NCBI RefSeq assembly: GCF_000178155.2
Contig: NZ_ADKM02000134.1
Location: 62,001-126,000 of the forward strand
From: Hominimerdicola alba 8
GTDB taxonomy: Bacteria; Bacillota; Clostridia; Oscillospirales; Ruminococcaceae
Length of the DNA stretch: 64,000 nucleotides
Direction of reading: 5' to 3'
The notes below the pieces were generated by a model, which saw nothing but the letters and a program-made list of their open reading frames with translations, was not told the origin of the DNA and did not search any database. Every line of letters starts with the position of its first letter. The first letter of the stretch is position 1. Positions 24,287 to 33,976 of this stretch are shown here, one piece after another. The translations under genes and the position numbers were made by a program.

Positions 24287-25171
24287 ATGTCTACCCGAAT
24301 AATTTCCGCTGCGGTGGCGCTGGTGATAGCCATCGTCCTCGTGGCACTTCATGCGACGCCGCTGATGAATCTGGCGGTGGGCGCACTGTCGGTGATCGCT
24401 GTTATGGAACTTTTCAAGGCAGTGGGATACGACAAATTCAAACACCAGATGATAGCATGCCTGACATTTGCGGGCATCGATGCTGTGATACCTTACTTTA
24501 TGTTCAGGCTCGAAACGCTGTATTTTTTCAGCTATAAGCTGTATATGGGTATTTTTATCCTTTTCATGTGCATACTGTATCTGCGGGATCATAAGAAATT
24601 TGATTTCAAGGATTTCTTTGGCATGACGGGCATCACGGTGCTGATAAGCTACTCGTTCAGCACTCTGGTAAGGCTGGCGCAGGATAACTCACTGGTCGCA
24701 GGTGTTGAAGCAAAGTCGCAGGGCAGGGCACAGGTCTACCTGATAATCATTGCGCTGGCGGCGGCGTGGCTGGCTGACAGCGGTGCTTACTTTGTGGGCA
24801 CTTTCTTCAAAAAGACAGGCAGAGAGGTACATCACCCCTGGCCTGAGATAAGCCCCAACAAGACACTGGAAGGTCTGGTGGGCGGCGTTATAACCAATGG
24901 TCTGATACTTGTTGTGACCAGCATTATTTTCGATGTGGTCAACAAGGGGTTCAGCGTGCGGTATATCATGGTTTTCCTTGCGGGCATGGCGGCTGCGCTC
25001 ATAGGTCTGGTCGGTGACCTGACTGCTTCTATGGTGAAGCGTCAGACAGGCATCAAGGATTACGGCAAGATAATGCCTGGTCACGGCGGTGTTATGGACA
25101 GGTTCGACAGTGCACTGCTTGTTGTGCCGTTCATCTGCTATCTCGCGTCACAGGGATTGCTTATTGCATAA
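24287..25171 (+). CDS. cdsA: Phosphatidate cytidylyltransferase
   Basis: 294 residues, seven or eight membrane segments. The CDP-diglyceride synthase signature is at the C-terminus: GDLTASMVKRQTGIKDYG and MPGHGGVMDRFDS. SGAYFVGTFFKKTGR and SPNKTLEGLVGG also match. It converts phosphatidate and CTP to CDP-diacylglycerol for phospholipids. A possible weak hairpin (AGGGGC...CCCCT, 25180-25210) lies before dxr but lacks a long T run and is unlikely to end the operon. Confidence 0.95.
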   Translation: MSTRIISAAVALVIAIVLVALHATPLMNLAVGALSVIAVMELFKAVGYDKFKHQMIACLTFAGIDAVIPYFMFRLETLYFFSYKLYMGIFILFMCILYLRDHKKFDFKDFFGMTGITVLISYSFSTLVRLAQDNSLVAGVEAKSQGRAQVYLIIIALAAAWLADSGAYFVGTFFKKTGREVHHPWPEISPNKTLEGLVGGVITNGLILVVTSIIFDVVNKGFSVRYIMVFLAGMAAALIGLVGDLTASMVKRQTGIKDYGKIMPGHGGVMDRFDSALLVVPFICYLASQGLLIA

Positions 25172-25240
25172 ATATTTTCGAGGGGCAGGTCTGCAAACGG
25201 GCTTACCCCTTTTGAACGTTTTTGACAGAGGTTGTTTTTT

Positions 25241-26398
25241 ATGAAAACTATCACTATTTTAGGCTCGACAGGTTCCATCGGCACACAGGCATTGGAGGTC
25301 TGCCGCGAGCATAAAATTAAGGTAAAGGCGCTGGCGGCGCACTCGAATGTGAAGATGCTGGCTGAGCAGGTCATAGAATTCGGGGCTGAGTATGCCTGCA
25401 TTTATGACGAAAATAAACTGGGTGAACTTGAAAAACTGCTGTGCGGAAGAGGTGTTGATCTGCTGACGGGCATGGAGGGTCTGAAGACTATCGCACAGCT
25501 TGACGGTGTTGACATTATGCTGAACTCGGTGGTCGGCATGGTGGGGCTTGTACCCACGCTGACAGCCATCGAACATGGCACAGACATCGCGCTTGCAAAC
25601 AAGGAAACACTGGTGGCGGGCGGTAAGCTGGTCATAAATGCGGCTAAGGAAAAGGGCGTTATGATATACCTCGTTGACAGTGAGCATTCGGCTATATTCC
25701 AGTCACAGCAGGGCAACAGCATGAACCGTGTCAAGGGTATAATACTTACGGCTTCGGGCGGACCTTTCTACGGAAAGACCACCGAAGAACTGCGCGGCGT
25801 GACAGTCGAACAGGCGCTTAACCACCCAAACTGGTCGATGGGCAACAAGATAACTATAGACTCTGCTACGCTTATGAACAAGGGGCTTGAATTTATCGAA
25901 GCTATGTGGCTTTTCGACTTAAGACCGGAACAGATAGAGATAGTCGTACACCGCGAGAGTGTGATACATTCGGCAGTGGAGTATGAGGACAATTCTGTGA
26001 TAGCACAGCTGGGCGTGCCTGATATGAAGATACCCATACAGTACGCACTGCTTTACCCCAACAGGGTACACTGCGATGTAAAGCACCTTTCACTTACAGA
26101 CTACGGCAGGCTGACCTTTGCAAAGCCCGATTACGACACTTTCAAGTGCCTGACCGCCTGCATTAAGGCGGTGACTGCGGGCGGGATACTCCCAGCGGCA
26201 GTCAACGGCGCGAATGAACAGGCTGTGGCGGCTTTCCTGGCTGGTAAGATCAGCTTCCTTGCGATAGGTGAACTGGTGACTGAGGTTCTGGAAAATACCG
26301 AGAACAAAGAGATACATAATGTCGATGATATCCTTGCGGCTGACAGTGCGGCCAGGGAATATGTCGCGAAAAGAATAGAAGAAGGGCAGTATCAATGA
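25241..26398 (+). CDS. dxr: 1-deoxy-D-xylulose-5-phosphate reductoisomerase
   Basis: 385 residues from the ATG at 25241 (AGAGG upstream). NADPH loop ILGSTGSIGTQALEV, then LANKETLVAGG, VDSEHSAIFQS, LTASGGPFYGK and the substrate loop NHPNWSMGNKITIDSATLMN. It catalyses the committed step of the MEP isoprenoid pathway. ispG of the same pathway and uppS lie in this operon, tying isoprenoid supply to carrier-lipid synthesis. The end overlaps rseP by 4 nt. Confidence 0.97.
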   Translation: MKTITILGSTGSIGTQALEVCREHKIKVKALAAHSNVKMLAEQVIEFGAEYACIYDENKLGELEKLLCGRGVDLLTGMEGLKTIAQLDGVDIMLNSVVGMVGLVPTLTAIEHGTDIALANKETLVAGGKLVINAAKEKGVMIYLVDSEHSAIFQSQQGNSMNRVKGIILTASGGPFYGKTTEELRGVTVEQALNHPNWSMGNKITIDSATLMNKGLEFIEAMWLFDLRPEQIEIVVHRESVIHSAVEYEDNSVIAQLGVPDMKIPIQYALLYPNRVHCDVKHLSLTDYGRLTFAKPDYDTFKCLTACIKAVTAGGILPAAVNGANEQAVAAFLAGKISFLAIGELVTEVLENTENKEIHNVDDILAADSAAREYVAKRIEEGQYQ

Positions 26399-27450
26399 GT
26401 ATAATCATAGCGATCGTAATTTTCAGTCTGATAATAACTATCCATGAATTCGGGCACTTTATCGCCGCTAAGCTGAATGGCGTAAAGGTCAACGAATTTG
26501 CGATAGGCATGGGTCCCGCACTGCTGAAAAAGCAGAAGGGCGAAACGCTGTATGCGCTGAGGGTCTTCCCGATAGGCGGCTACTGCGCTATGGAAGGCGA
26601 AGACAAGGACAGTTCCGACGGCAGGGCTTTCGGCAACAAGGCTGTGTGGCGGCGAATGATAATCGTGGCCGCAGGCGTGTGCATGAACATGATACTTGGT
26701 CTGATCCTGCTGATGGTGCAGACAGGCATAAGTGATGCCATAGTCACCACGACAGTATCAAAGTTTGAAGATGGCGCTGTCAGTCACGAAACGGGTCTTG
26801 AAGTGGGCGATGAGATAATCGCCATCAACGGCATGAGGATATTCACCTCGATGGATATGTCATACAAGTTCACCAACGATGAGGACGGCGTTTATGACAT
26901 GGTGGTAGTGAGAAACGGCGAGCGTATCAGCCTGAAAAATGTGAAGCTGTCAACGACTGTCGGTGAGGACGGCAAGGAAGTCGTTCACTATGATTTCTGG
27001 GTAGAACCTGGAAAAATAACACCCAAAAGCGTGGTAACGCAGGCTTTCAGGCAGACCGCAACAGATGCAAGACTTATCTATATATCGCTGGCTGATATGC
27101 TGACAGGCAAGTATTCGCTGAAAGATATGAGCGGTCCTGTGGGCATAGTTGACTCGATAGGCGATGTGATAGACAGCGAACGCGATCAGGAAACGGGCAA
27201 GATAAACTGGAAAGGTCTTATCGATTCTGTGCTGTCGCTTTCATCGTTCATTACGATAAATGTCGGCGTGTTCAACCTGCTTCCTCTGCCCGCACTTGAC
27301 GGCGGAAGATTTATCTTCCTGCTGATAGAGGCTGTTCGCAGAAAGCCCGTTCCCCCTGAGAGAGAGGGCATGGTACACACTATCGGTATGGCAGCACTGC
27401 TTTTGCTGATGGTAGTGATAACGGTAAGCGATATCACTAAGCTGGTATAG
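26395..27450 (+). CDS. rseP: RIP metalloprotease (site-2 protease family)
   Basis: 351 residues with four membrane segments. The zinc motif HEFGH is in the first (ITIHEFGHFIAAKLNG) and the third ligand in the last region (LLPLPALDGGRFIFLL). One central PDZ domain spans ~115-190 (GLEVGDEIIAINGMRI). It cleaves membrane-embedded regulatory proteins or remnant signal peptides. Overlap with dxr shows translational coupling, the normal arrangement in Firmicutes. Confidence 0.95.
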   Translation: MSIIIAIVIFSLIITIHEFGHFIAAKLNGVKVNEFAIGMGPALLKKQKGETLYALRVFPIGGYCAMEGEDKDSSDGRAFGNKAVWRRMIIVAAGVCMNMILGLILLMVQTGISDAIVTTTVSKFEDGAVSHETGLEVGDEIIAINGMRIFTSMDMSYKFTNDEDGVYDMVVVRNGERISLKNVKLSTTVGEDGKEVVHYDFWVEPGKITPKSVVTQAFRQTATDARLIYISLADMLTGKYSLKDMSGPVGIVDSIGDVIDSERDQETGKINWKGLIDSVLSLSSFITINVGVFNLLPLPALDGGRFIFLLIEAVRRKPVPPEREGMVHTIGMAALLLLMVVITVSDITKLV

Positions 27451-27452
27451 AA

Positions 27453-28388
27453 ATGAAAAACGAAAACAAGATCAAAGGCGGTATCTTCGGCATGCTGGTG
27501 GGGGACGCACTGGGCGTTCCTTACGAGTTCCATAATGCAGAGGATATACCGCCGTATGACAAGATAGAAATGACACCGCCTGAGGGATTCAGGCGGGCGC
27601 ATGCGGGCGTTGCACCCGCAACGTGGTCTGATGACGGTGCACAGGCGCTTTGCTTGCTGGAAAGTCTGGTGGAAAAGGGAAAGTTCGACCTTGACGATTT
27701 TTCGGACAGAGTGCTGGCGTGGTATGATGACGGTCTTTGGGCTGTGGGCGGAAAAGTCTTTGATGTGGGCATACAGACAAGCATGGCGCTGAATGCTTAC
27801 AGGGGCGGCGTAAAGGCTGAAAAGGCCGGTTTTGTCAGACCCGACGGCAAGGGCAACGGCGCACTTATGAGAGTGCTTCCGCTGGCACTGTGGCATGAGG
27901 GCAGTGACGAACAGCTGGTAGAAGACGCGCACAGACAGTGCCTTATCACGCATGGGAACATCACAAATCAGGTGTGCTGCGGGCTTTATGTGCTTATGGC
28001 GAGAAGTCTGCTGGAAGGCGCTGATATTGACAAGGCGCTCTCTGAGGCGGTGGCTGAGTTAAGGCGCATATATGCAGATAAGCCGAAATATGCGGACGAA
28101 TTTGAGTTTTCGATAAGACCCGATGAAAAGGATATCTGGGTCGGCAGGGGCGGCGGATTTGTAGTGGATACACTGCGGGGCGCGGTGATGCTTATGAGAA
28201 ACTCCACAAGCTATGAAGAGGTCGTTAAAGGCGCGGTGGCGCTGGGTGATGACACCGATACCACTGCCTGTGTCGCGGGCGGTTTGGCGGGAATTGTCTA
28301 CGGTGTGGACGGCATACCCGAAAGATGGCTGAACGGTCTGCGCGAAAAAGAAAAGGTCGATGAACTGCTGGAAAAACTTCTGAGATAA
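27453..28388 (+). CDS. ADP-ribosylglycohydrolase family protein
   Basis: 311 residues. The family core is clear: GGIFGMLVGDALGVPYEF at the start, ATWSDDGAQALCLLES in place of the common WTDDT, and the second metal site GDDTDTTACVAGGLAGIVYG. A glutamine or glycine-rich region GNGALMRVLPLAL is also typical. It should remove ADP-ribose from a protein or small molecule; target unknown. It starts 3 nt after rseP, an unusual insertion in an otherwise conserved operon. The change TDDT to SDDG near the first magnesium site may alter metal binding. Confidence 0.88.
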   Translation: MKNENKIKGGIFGMLVGDALGVPYEFHNAEDIPPYDKIEMTPPEGFRRAHAGVAPATWSDDGAQALCLLESLVEKGKFDLDDFSDRVLAWYDDGLWAVGGKVFDVGIQTSMALNAYRGGVKAEKAGFVRPDGKGNGALMRVLPLALWHEGSDEQLVEDAHRQCLITHGNITNQVCCGLYVLMARSLLEGADIDKALSEAVAELRRIYADKPKYADEFEFSIRPDEKDIWVGRGGGFVVDTLRGAVMLMRNSTSYEEVVKGAVALGDDTDTTACVAGGLAGIVYGVDGIPERWLNGLREKEKVDELLEKLLR

Positions 28389-28401
28389 AGGAGAGCTTAA
28401 A

Positions 28402-29439
28402 ATGAGAAATGTCAGACCCGTTAAGGTCGGCGGCTTGACGCTTGACGGAAAGCATATATATATCCAGTCGATGCTGAACGTGCCGTCTACCGACATCGAG
28501 GGTTCGGTAGAACAGGCGGTAAGGCTTGAACAGGCGGGCTGTGAGATAGTCCGCGCCGCCATACCGAATATGGAGGCTGTGGCGCTTATCCCTGCGATAA
28601 AGGAGAAAATAAGCATCCCGCTGGTGGCAGACATACATTTTGATTACAGGCTGGCACTTGCGGCGGCTGATGCAGGCATAGATAAGATACGCATTAATCC
28701 CGGAAATATCGGTGATATGGACAGGGTGAAAGCTGTCGTGAAAAAGTGTACCGAAAAGGGCATACCGATAAGGATAGGCGTGAACGGCGGTTCGCTGGAA
28801 AAGGAACTGCTGGCGAAATACGGCAAGCCCTGTGCCGATGCGCTGGTCGAGAGTGCGATGGGGCATGTCAGGATACTGGAACAGTGCGACTTCAATGAGA
28901 TAGTCATTTCGATAAAATCATCTGATGTGAATATAATGGTCGAGGCTTACCGCAAACTGTCGAAGATGTGCGATTATCCGCTTCATCTGGGCGTTACAGA
29001 GGCGGGTACCGAGCGCATGGGCATAATAAAGTCGGCGGTGGGGATAGGTTCACTGCTGATGGACGGCATCGGTGAAACCATAAGAGTTTCGCTGACAGAT
29101 GAGCCTGAAAAAGAGATATACGCGGCGAAAGATATACTCAAAGCCATCGGCAGAGGGAGCGGCGTGCAGATAGTTTCATGTCCGACCTGCGGAAGGACGC
29201 GCATCGACCTGATAGGTCTGGCAAAGCAGGTGGAGGAAATGACTAAAAACGTGAATAAGGATATCAAGGTGGCTGTCATGGGCTGTGTTGTCAACGGCAT
29301 CGGTGAGTCGGGCGAGGCTGATATAGGCATTGCGGGCGGTGTCGGACAGGCTGTCATATTCGCACACGGCAAGAAGCTGTATACGGTATCCGAAGACAAG
29401 GCGCTGAAAGCGCTGATGGACGAGATAGACAAGCTATAG
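28402..29439 (+). CDS. ispG: 4-hydroxy-3-methylbut-2-enyl diphosphate synthase
   Basis: 345 residues, the short bacterial form. TIM-barrel start RPVKVGGLTLDGKHIYIQSM, then LVADIHFDYRLALAA and RINPGNIG. The iron-sulphur domain has SCPTCGRTRID and VMGCVVNGIGESGEAD with the conserved Cys ligands. It forms HMBPP in the MEP pathway. AAAGGAG precedes the start; it is 13 nt after the previous gene. Confidence 0.97.
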   Translation: MRNVRPVKVGGLTLDGKHIYIQSMLNVPSTDIEGSVEQAVRLEQAGCEIVRAAIPNMEAVALIPAIKEKISIPLVADIHFDYRLALAAADAGIDKIRINPGNIGDMDRVKAVVKKCTEKGIPIRIGVNGGSLEKELLAKYGKPCADALVESAMGHVRILEQCDFNEIVISIKSSDVNIMVEAYRKLSKMCDYPLHLGVTEAGTERMGIIKSAVGIGSLLMDGIGETIRVSLTDEPEKEIYAAKDILKAIGRGSGVQIVSCPTCGRTRIDLIGLAKQVEEMTKNVNKDIKVAVMGCVVNGIGESGEADIGIAGGVGQAVIFAHGKKLYTVSEDKALKALMDEIDKL

Positions 29440-29456
29440 GATAGGACGGTAGGTCA

Positions 29457-32400
29457 ATGGCAACAGTAAAGATAAGTGAATACTTCGACGATTTCGCAGA
29501 CGCCATATCTGCCGATATCGGTGAGGGCAAGATACTAAAGCTGATATTTGACGAAGGGCTGACAGGCATCGAGTGCGTGGCGGCTTTTCAGAAATTGGTC
29601 GGCTTTGACTCGGTGTCGCTGTTTGAATCGCGCATGCGCAAGGCGCTGAACAGCAGTTTCAGGCTGAGTCCCAAGTTTACGCCCGATATGCTGTCGGCAG
29701 GATATTTTGCGGATATCTGCAAGTTCATGAAGAGCAGATTTCCGTTTGTCAACGGCTTTTTCGATGACGCTGAGGTAGTCATGGACGGCAGCGTGTTCAG
29801 AGTGACGCTGAAACACGGCGGCTATGAACTTATGAAAAAGGCAGGCGTGAACAACGCTTTCAGCGGGCTGGTGTGGGAACTTTTCTCCACAAAGGCGGAT
29901 ATTGAACTTGACGGTGTGCTTTTCAATGATATGGAAGAACATGAAAAGGCACAGCAGGCATTCTTTGCATCGCTGCCGCAGCCTGATATCGCGGCGTATG
30001 AGCAGAAGTCTGCGGCGGCGAAACAGCAGGGCGGCGGCGCACCTGCACAGACAGAGTTCCGCAAGGTCGATGTTGACTTTACGAGCCTGCATCTGCTGGG
30101 CGAGGGCGCAACTGTGCTGAAAGGCGGTCCTATAATGGGCGACAGCCGTGTACACAGCATGGCAAACCTGCCGATGGAAGCGGCGGCGCTGGAGCATTTC
30201 AATGACAAGGTAACTGTCTGGGGCGATGTTTTTCAGGTGGACACCAAAGAAACGAAGACAGGCATGCTGATAGCCACCATCTTCTTTACCGACTATACCA
30301 ACTCTGTTGCGATGAAGCTGATAGGCTCAAACAAAAAGGGCAAGTTCGTCAGACTGACGAGAGAAAGTCTTGAAGCGATGCTGGGCAGTCTGAAAAAGGG
30401 CGCTACCATCATGGCGAGGGGCGAATTGCAGGAGGACGACTTCGACCACAACATCTACCTTATGGCTGATGATATAATGCTGGTGGGGCGTGAAAAGGAA
30501 AAGGACACTGCTGAGGAAAAGCGCGTTGAACTGCACTGCCATACCAACATGTCGATGATGGACGCACTGGCAGCCCCCGAAAAGCTGGTGGCTAAGGCTG
30601 CGGGCTGGGGTCACAGGGCGCTGGCGATCACCGATCACGGTGTGGTGCAGGGCTTCCCTGAAGCGGGCAACAAGTGCGCGGATATACGCAAGTCGGGGCA
30701 GGAGTTCAAGATAATCTACGGCTGTGAGGCTTACGAGGTCAACAATGATGCGAGGATATTCAAGGGTGTTGACAAGCGCGAACTGACTGATGAGATAATT
30801 TGCTTTGACCTTGAAACTACAGGTACTAATCCCAGAGATGACAAGATAATCGAGATAGGTGCGGTCAAGCTGAGGGGGCTGGAGATAGTCGATAAATTCG
30901 ATATGCTGGTAGACCCCGGCTGTCCGCTGACAGAGTTCATCTCAAACCTGACAAATATCACCGATGATATGCTGAAAGGTCAGTCCGACATAAAGACTGC
31001 ACTGGAAGCATTCGTGGAGTTCTGCGGCGAAAAGCCCTGTCTTGTGGCGCACAATGCACCTTTCGACACGGGCTTTATAAAGCATGCCTGTGAAAGGGAA
31101 GGCATAAAGTTTGAGTTTTCGAGCATAGATACTGTGCCGATGTCACAGCTGATGCTCCCTCAGCTTGAAAAGCACAAGCTGAACTATGTGGCTGAGCATT
31201 TCGGGTATGGCGATTTCCAGCATCATCGCGGCTGTGATGATGCTGAGGTGCTGGGCAAGATATTCATTGAACTTGCAAAAATGCTCATGGAACAGTTCCC
31301 GCTGGTGCTGATAACTGTAGACATGATAAACGGTCTGCTGGGTGAAACCGACCGTGTTACCGAAACTAAAGATGTTTATCACCAGATAATACTGGTAAGA
31401 AATAATATAGGACTGAAAAACCTTTATAAGCTGATATCATACTCAAATCTCAAATACTTCAAGCGCCGCCCGCGCATACCCAAAAGCGAACTGACAAAAC
31501 TGCGCGAGGGTCTGATACTGGGAAGCGCCTGCGAGAGAGGCGAGGTCATACAAGCCTATCTGGAGGGCAAAAGCTATGATGAGATAAAGCAGATAGCCAG
31601 CTTTTATGACTATCTGGAGATACAGCCCGACGGCAACAACATGTTCATGCTGACCGCCGAAAAGCCGCCTTATGACAGGATACGCACCGAAGAAGATGTC
31701 AAGGATATAAACCGCTTTATCGTAAGGCTTGGAAATGACTTGGGCATACCTGTCTGTGCGACGGGCGATGTGCATTTCCTAAACAGGGAAGATGCTAAGT
31801 TCAGGGCGATCATACAGGCTTCGATGGGCTTTACCGACTGCGACAATCAGGCACCGCTGTACCTGAAATCAACAAACCAGATGCTTGACGAACTGGCATA
31901 TCTTGGCAAGGAAAAGGCTTACGAAGTGGTGGTCACCAACACTAACAACGTGGCTGACATGATAGACCCTGACCTGAAGGCTTTCCCTGTGGGGACATAT
32001 ACGCCTTTCATTGAGGGTGCGGTGTACGAATTGCAGATAATCTGCTGGCGCAAAGCGTGTGAACTTTACGGCGACTGCGACCCGATGTCAATAGAAGTGC
32101 CTGAGGGCGAAGATGTGGACGTTTCGGCATATTTTGAGGAACATGTACACCCGCTGGTGTTCAAGCGCCTTAAGCGTGAACTTGACTCGATAATCAAACA
32201 CGGATTCTCGGTGCTGTACATGATATCGCAAAAGCTGGTGGCGTACTCTAACCAGTGCGGCTATCAGGTAGGTTCGCGTGGTTCGGTCGGTTCGTCATTC
32301 GTGGCATCGATGTCGGGCATATCGGAGGTAAATCCGCTTGAACCGCACTATATCTGCCGAAAGTGCCACTATTCCGAGTTCTTTGAGAACGGTGAATACG

Positions 32401-33953
32401 GTTCGGGATTTGACCTGCCGCCTAAGGACTGCCCTAACTGCGGCATACCGATGCACCGCGACGGTCACAAGATACCGTTTGAAACATTCCTTGGATTTGA
32501 CGGCGACAAAGCGCCTGATATCGACCTTAACTTCTCGGGCGACTGTCAGTCTAAGGTACATAAATACACCGAAGAACTGTTCGGTGAAGACCACGTTTTC
32601 AAGGCGGGAACTATCGGCAAGGTGGCTGATAAGACCGCTTACGGATATGTGAAAAAATACCTCGATGAGCGCGGCAAGACAGCCTGCCCCGCTGAGATAC
32701 AGAGGCTTGTAAACGGCTGTGTCGATGTTAAGAGGACGACTTCACAGCACCCCGGAGGAATGGTCGTTATACCGGGTGACTATGAGGTCTATGACTTCAC
32801 GCCTGTTCAGCACCCTGCTGACAAGGCTGACTCGGACATGGTCACGACTCACTTCGACTTCCATTCACTGCACGATACCATTCTTAAGCTGGACGAGCTG
32901 GGTCACGATGTACCTACAATGTATAAGTACCTCGAAGACTTCACACATATGGACATAAACGAGTGCCCCATGTCGGACCCTGCTGTGTACTCGCTGTTCA
33001 CATCGCCCGAAGCGCTGGGCGTTAAGCCTGAGGACATCAGGTGTGAAACAGGCACGCTGGGCATACCTGAGATGGGTACGCCTTTCGTAAGAGGAATGCT
33101 GCTGGAGTCAAAGCCGAAGAACTTCTCGGACCTTTTGCAGATATCGGGGCTTTCACACGGTACTGATGTATGGCTGGGCAATGCGCAGGAACTTATCAAA
33201 AACGGCACTTGTGATATTTCCAACGTTATCGGTACCCGTGACAGTATCATGGTGTATCTGCTGGAACATCACCTTGAACCAAAGCTGGCGTTCAAGATAA
33301 TGGAGATAACCCGTAAGGGTAAAGCGCCAAAACTGCTGACAGAAGAGATGAAGCAGGATATGAGGGCGCATGATGTGCCTGAGTGGTACATTGACAGCTG
33401 TCTTAAGATAAAGTACATGTTCCCGAAAGCGCACGCGGCGGCATACGTAACGGCGGCGATAAGACTGTGCTGGTTCAAGGTGCATGAGCCGCTGGCGTTC
33501 TACGCTACGTATTTCACGGTGCGCGGCGAGGACTTTGATGCTGAAACTACGCTGAAAGGCATCTACATGGTGCGTGATAAGATAGACAAGCTGAGCAACA
33601 TGTCAAAGGAAGAGCGTTCGGGCAAGGACAGCGGCGTGCTGGATATGCTGATGCTGACAAATGAGATGATGTCGCGCGGCTATGAATTTCTGCCGATAGA
33701 CATAAACAAGTCACACGCTTTCATCTACCAGATAGAGGACGGCAAGATAAGACTGCCGTTCTGTGCGATAAACGGTGTCGGCGTGAATGCGGCAATAGCC
33801 ATATACGAAAAAGCGCAGAAGAACGACTTTATCTCGATAGAAGAGTTCCAGAGCGACAGCGGTGTTACCAAAGCAGTCGTTGAAGCGCTGGAGAACATCG
33901 GTGCGTTCGGTGACTTGCCGAAGTCGAGCCAGATATCGCTGTTTAATTTCTGA
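29457..33953 (+). CDS. polC: DNA polymerase III PolC-type alpha subunit
   Basis: 1498 residues. Domain order is that of Gram-positive PolC: N-terminal domains, OB fold (~250-320, WGDVFQVDTKETKTGM), PHP domain (VELHCHTNMSMMDALAA, ALAITDHG), inserted 3'-5' exonuclease (ICFDLETTGTNPRDDKIIE; ~445-615), then the polymerase with GSRGSVGSSFVASMSGI, a zinc module (ICRKCHYSEFF, CPNCGIPMH) and FLGFDGDKAPDIDLNFSGD. It is the replicative polymerase of low-GC Gram-positive bacteria. It is the last gene of the pyrH operon. The N-terminal part is compact with a gap-filling Gly/Ala/Gln linker near residues 180-200. Confidence 0.97.
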   Translation: MATVKISEYFDDFADAISADIGEGKILKLIFDEGLTGIECVAAFQKLVGFDSVSLFESRMRKALNSSFRLSPKFTPDMLSAGYFADICKFMKSRFPFVNGFFDDAEVVMDGSVFRVTLKHGGYELMKKAGVNNAFSGLVWELFSTKADIELDGVLFNDMEEHEKAQQAFFASLPQPDIAAYEQKSAAAKQQGGGAPAQTEFRKVDVDFTSLHLLGEGATVLKGGPIMGDSRVHSMANLPMEAAALEHFNDKVTVWGDVFQVDTKETKTGMLIATIFFTDYTNSVAMKLIGSNKKGKFVRLTRESLEAMLGSLKKGATIMARGELQEDDFDHNIYLMADDIMLVGREKEKDTAEEKRVELHCHTNMSMMDALAAPEKLVAKAAGWGHRALAITDHGVVQGFPEAGNKCADIRKSGQEFKIIYGCEAYEVNNDARIFKGVDKRELTDEIICFDLETTGTNPRDDKIIEIGAVKLRGLEIVDKFDMLVDPGCPLTEFISNLTNITDDMLKGQSDIKTALEAFVEFCGEKPCLVAHNAPFDTGFIKHACEREGIKFEFSSIDTVPMSQLMLPQLEKHKLNYVAEHFGYGDFQHHRGCDDAEVLGKIFIELAKMLMEQFPLVLITVDMINGLLGETDRVTETKDVYHQIILVRNNIGLKNLYKLISYSNLKYFKRRPRIPKSELTKLREGLILGSACERGEVIQAYLEGKSYDEIKQIASFYDYLEIQPDGNNMFMLTAEKPPYDRIRTEEDVKDINRFIVRLGNDLGIPVCATGDVHFLNREDAKFRAIIQASMGFTDCDNQAPLYLKSTNQMLDELAYLGKEKAYEVVVTNTNNVADMIDPDLKAFPVGTYTPFIEGAVYELQIICWRKACELYGDCDPMSIEVPEGEDVDVSAYFEEHVHPLVFKRLKRELDSIIKHGFSVLYMISQKLVAYSNQCGYQVGSRGSVGSSFVASMSGISEVNPLEPHYICRKCHYSEFFENGEYGSGFDLPPKDCPNCGIPMHRDGHKIPFETFLGFDGDKAPDIDLNFSGDCQSKVHKYTEELFGEDHVFKAGTIGKVADKTAYGYVKKYLDERGKTACPAEIQRLVNGCVDVKRTTSQHPGGMVVIPGDYEVYDFTPVQHPADKADSDMVTTHFDFHSLHDTILKLDELGHDVPTMYKYLEDFTHMDINECPMSDPAVYSLFTSPEALGVKPEDIRCETGTLGIPEMGTPFVRGMLLESKPKNFSDLLQISGLSHGTDVWLGNAQELIKNGTCDISNVIGTRDSIMVYLLEHHLEPKLAFKIMEITRKGKAPKLLTEEMKQDMRAHDVPEWYIDSCLKIKYMFPKAHAAAYVTAAIRLCWFKVHEPLAFYATYFTVRGEDFDAETTLKGIYMVRDKIDKLSNMSKEERSGKDSGVLDMLMLTNEMMSRGYEFLPIDINKSHAFIYQIEDGKIRLPFCAINGVGVNAAIAIYEKAQKNDFISIEEFQSDSGVTKAVVEALENIGAFGDLPKSSQISLFNF

Positions 33954-33976
33954 GAAAAAACGGAGAAATATATTTG

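Noticed and set aside
25180-25212. Hairpin between cdsA and dxr as an operon terminator
   Set aside because: Only five G-C pairs around a long loop and a three-T tail; gene order and spacing argue for one transcript.
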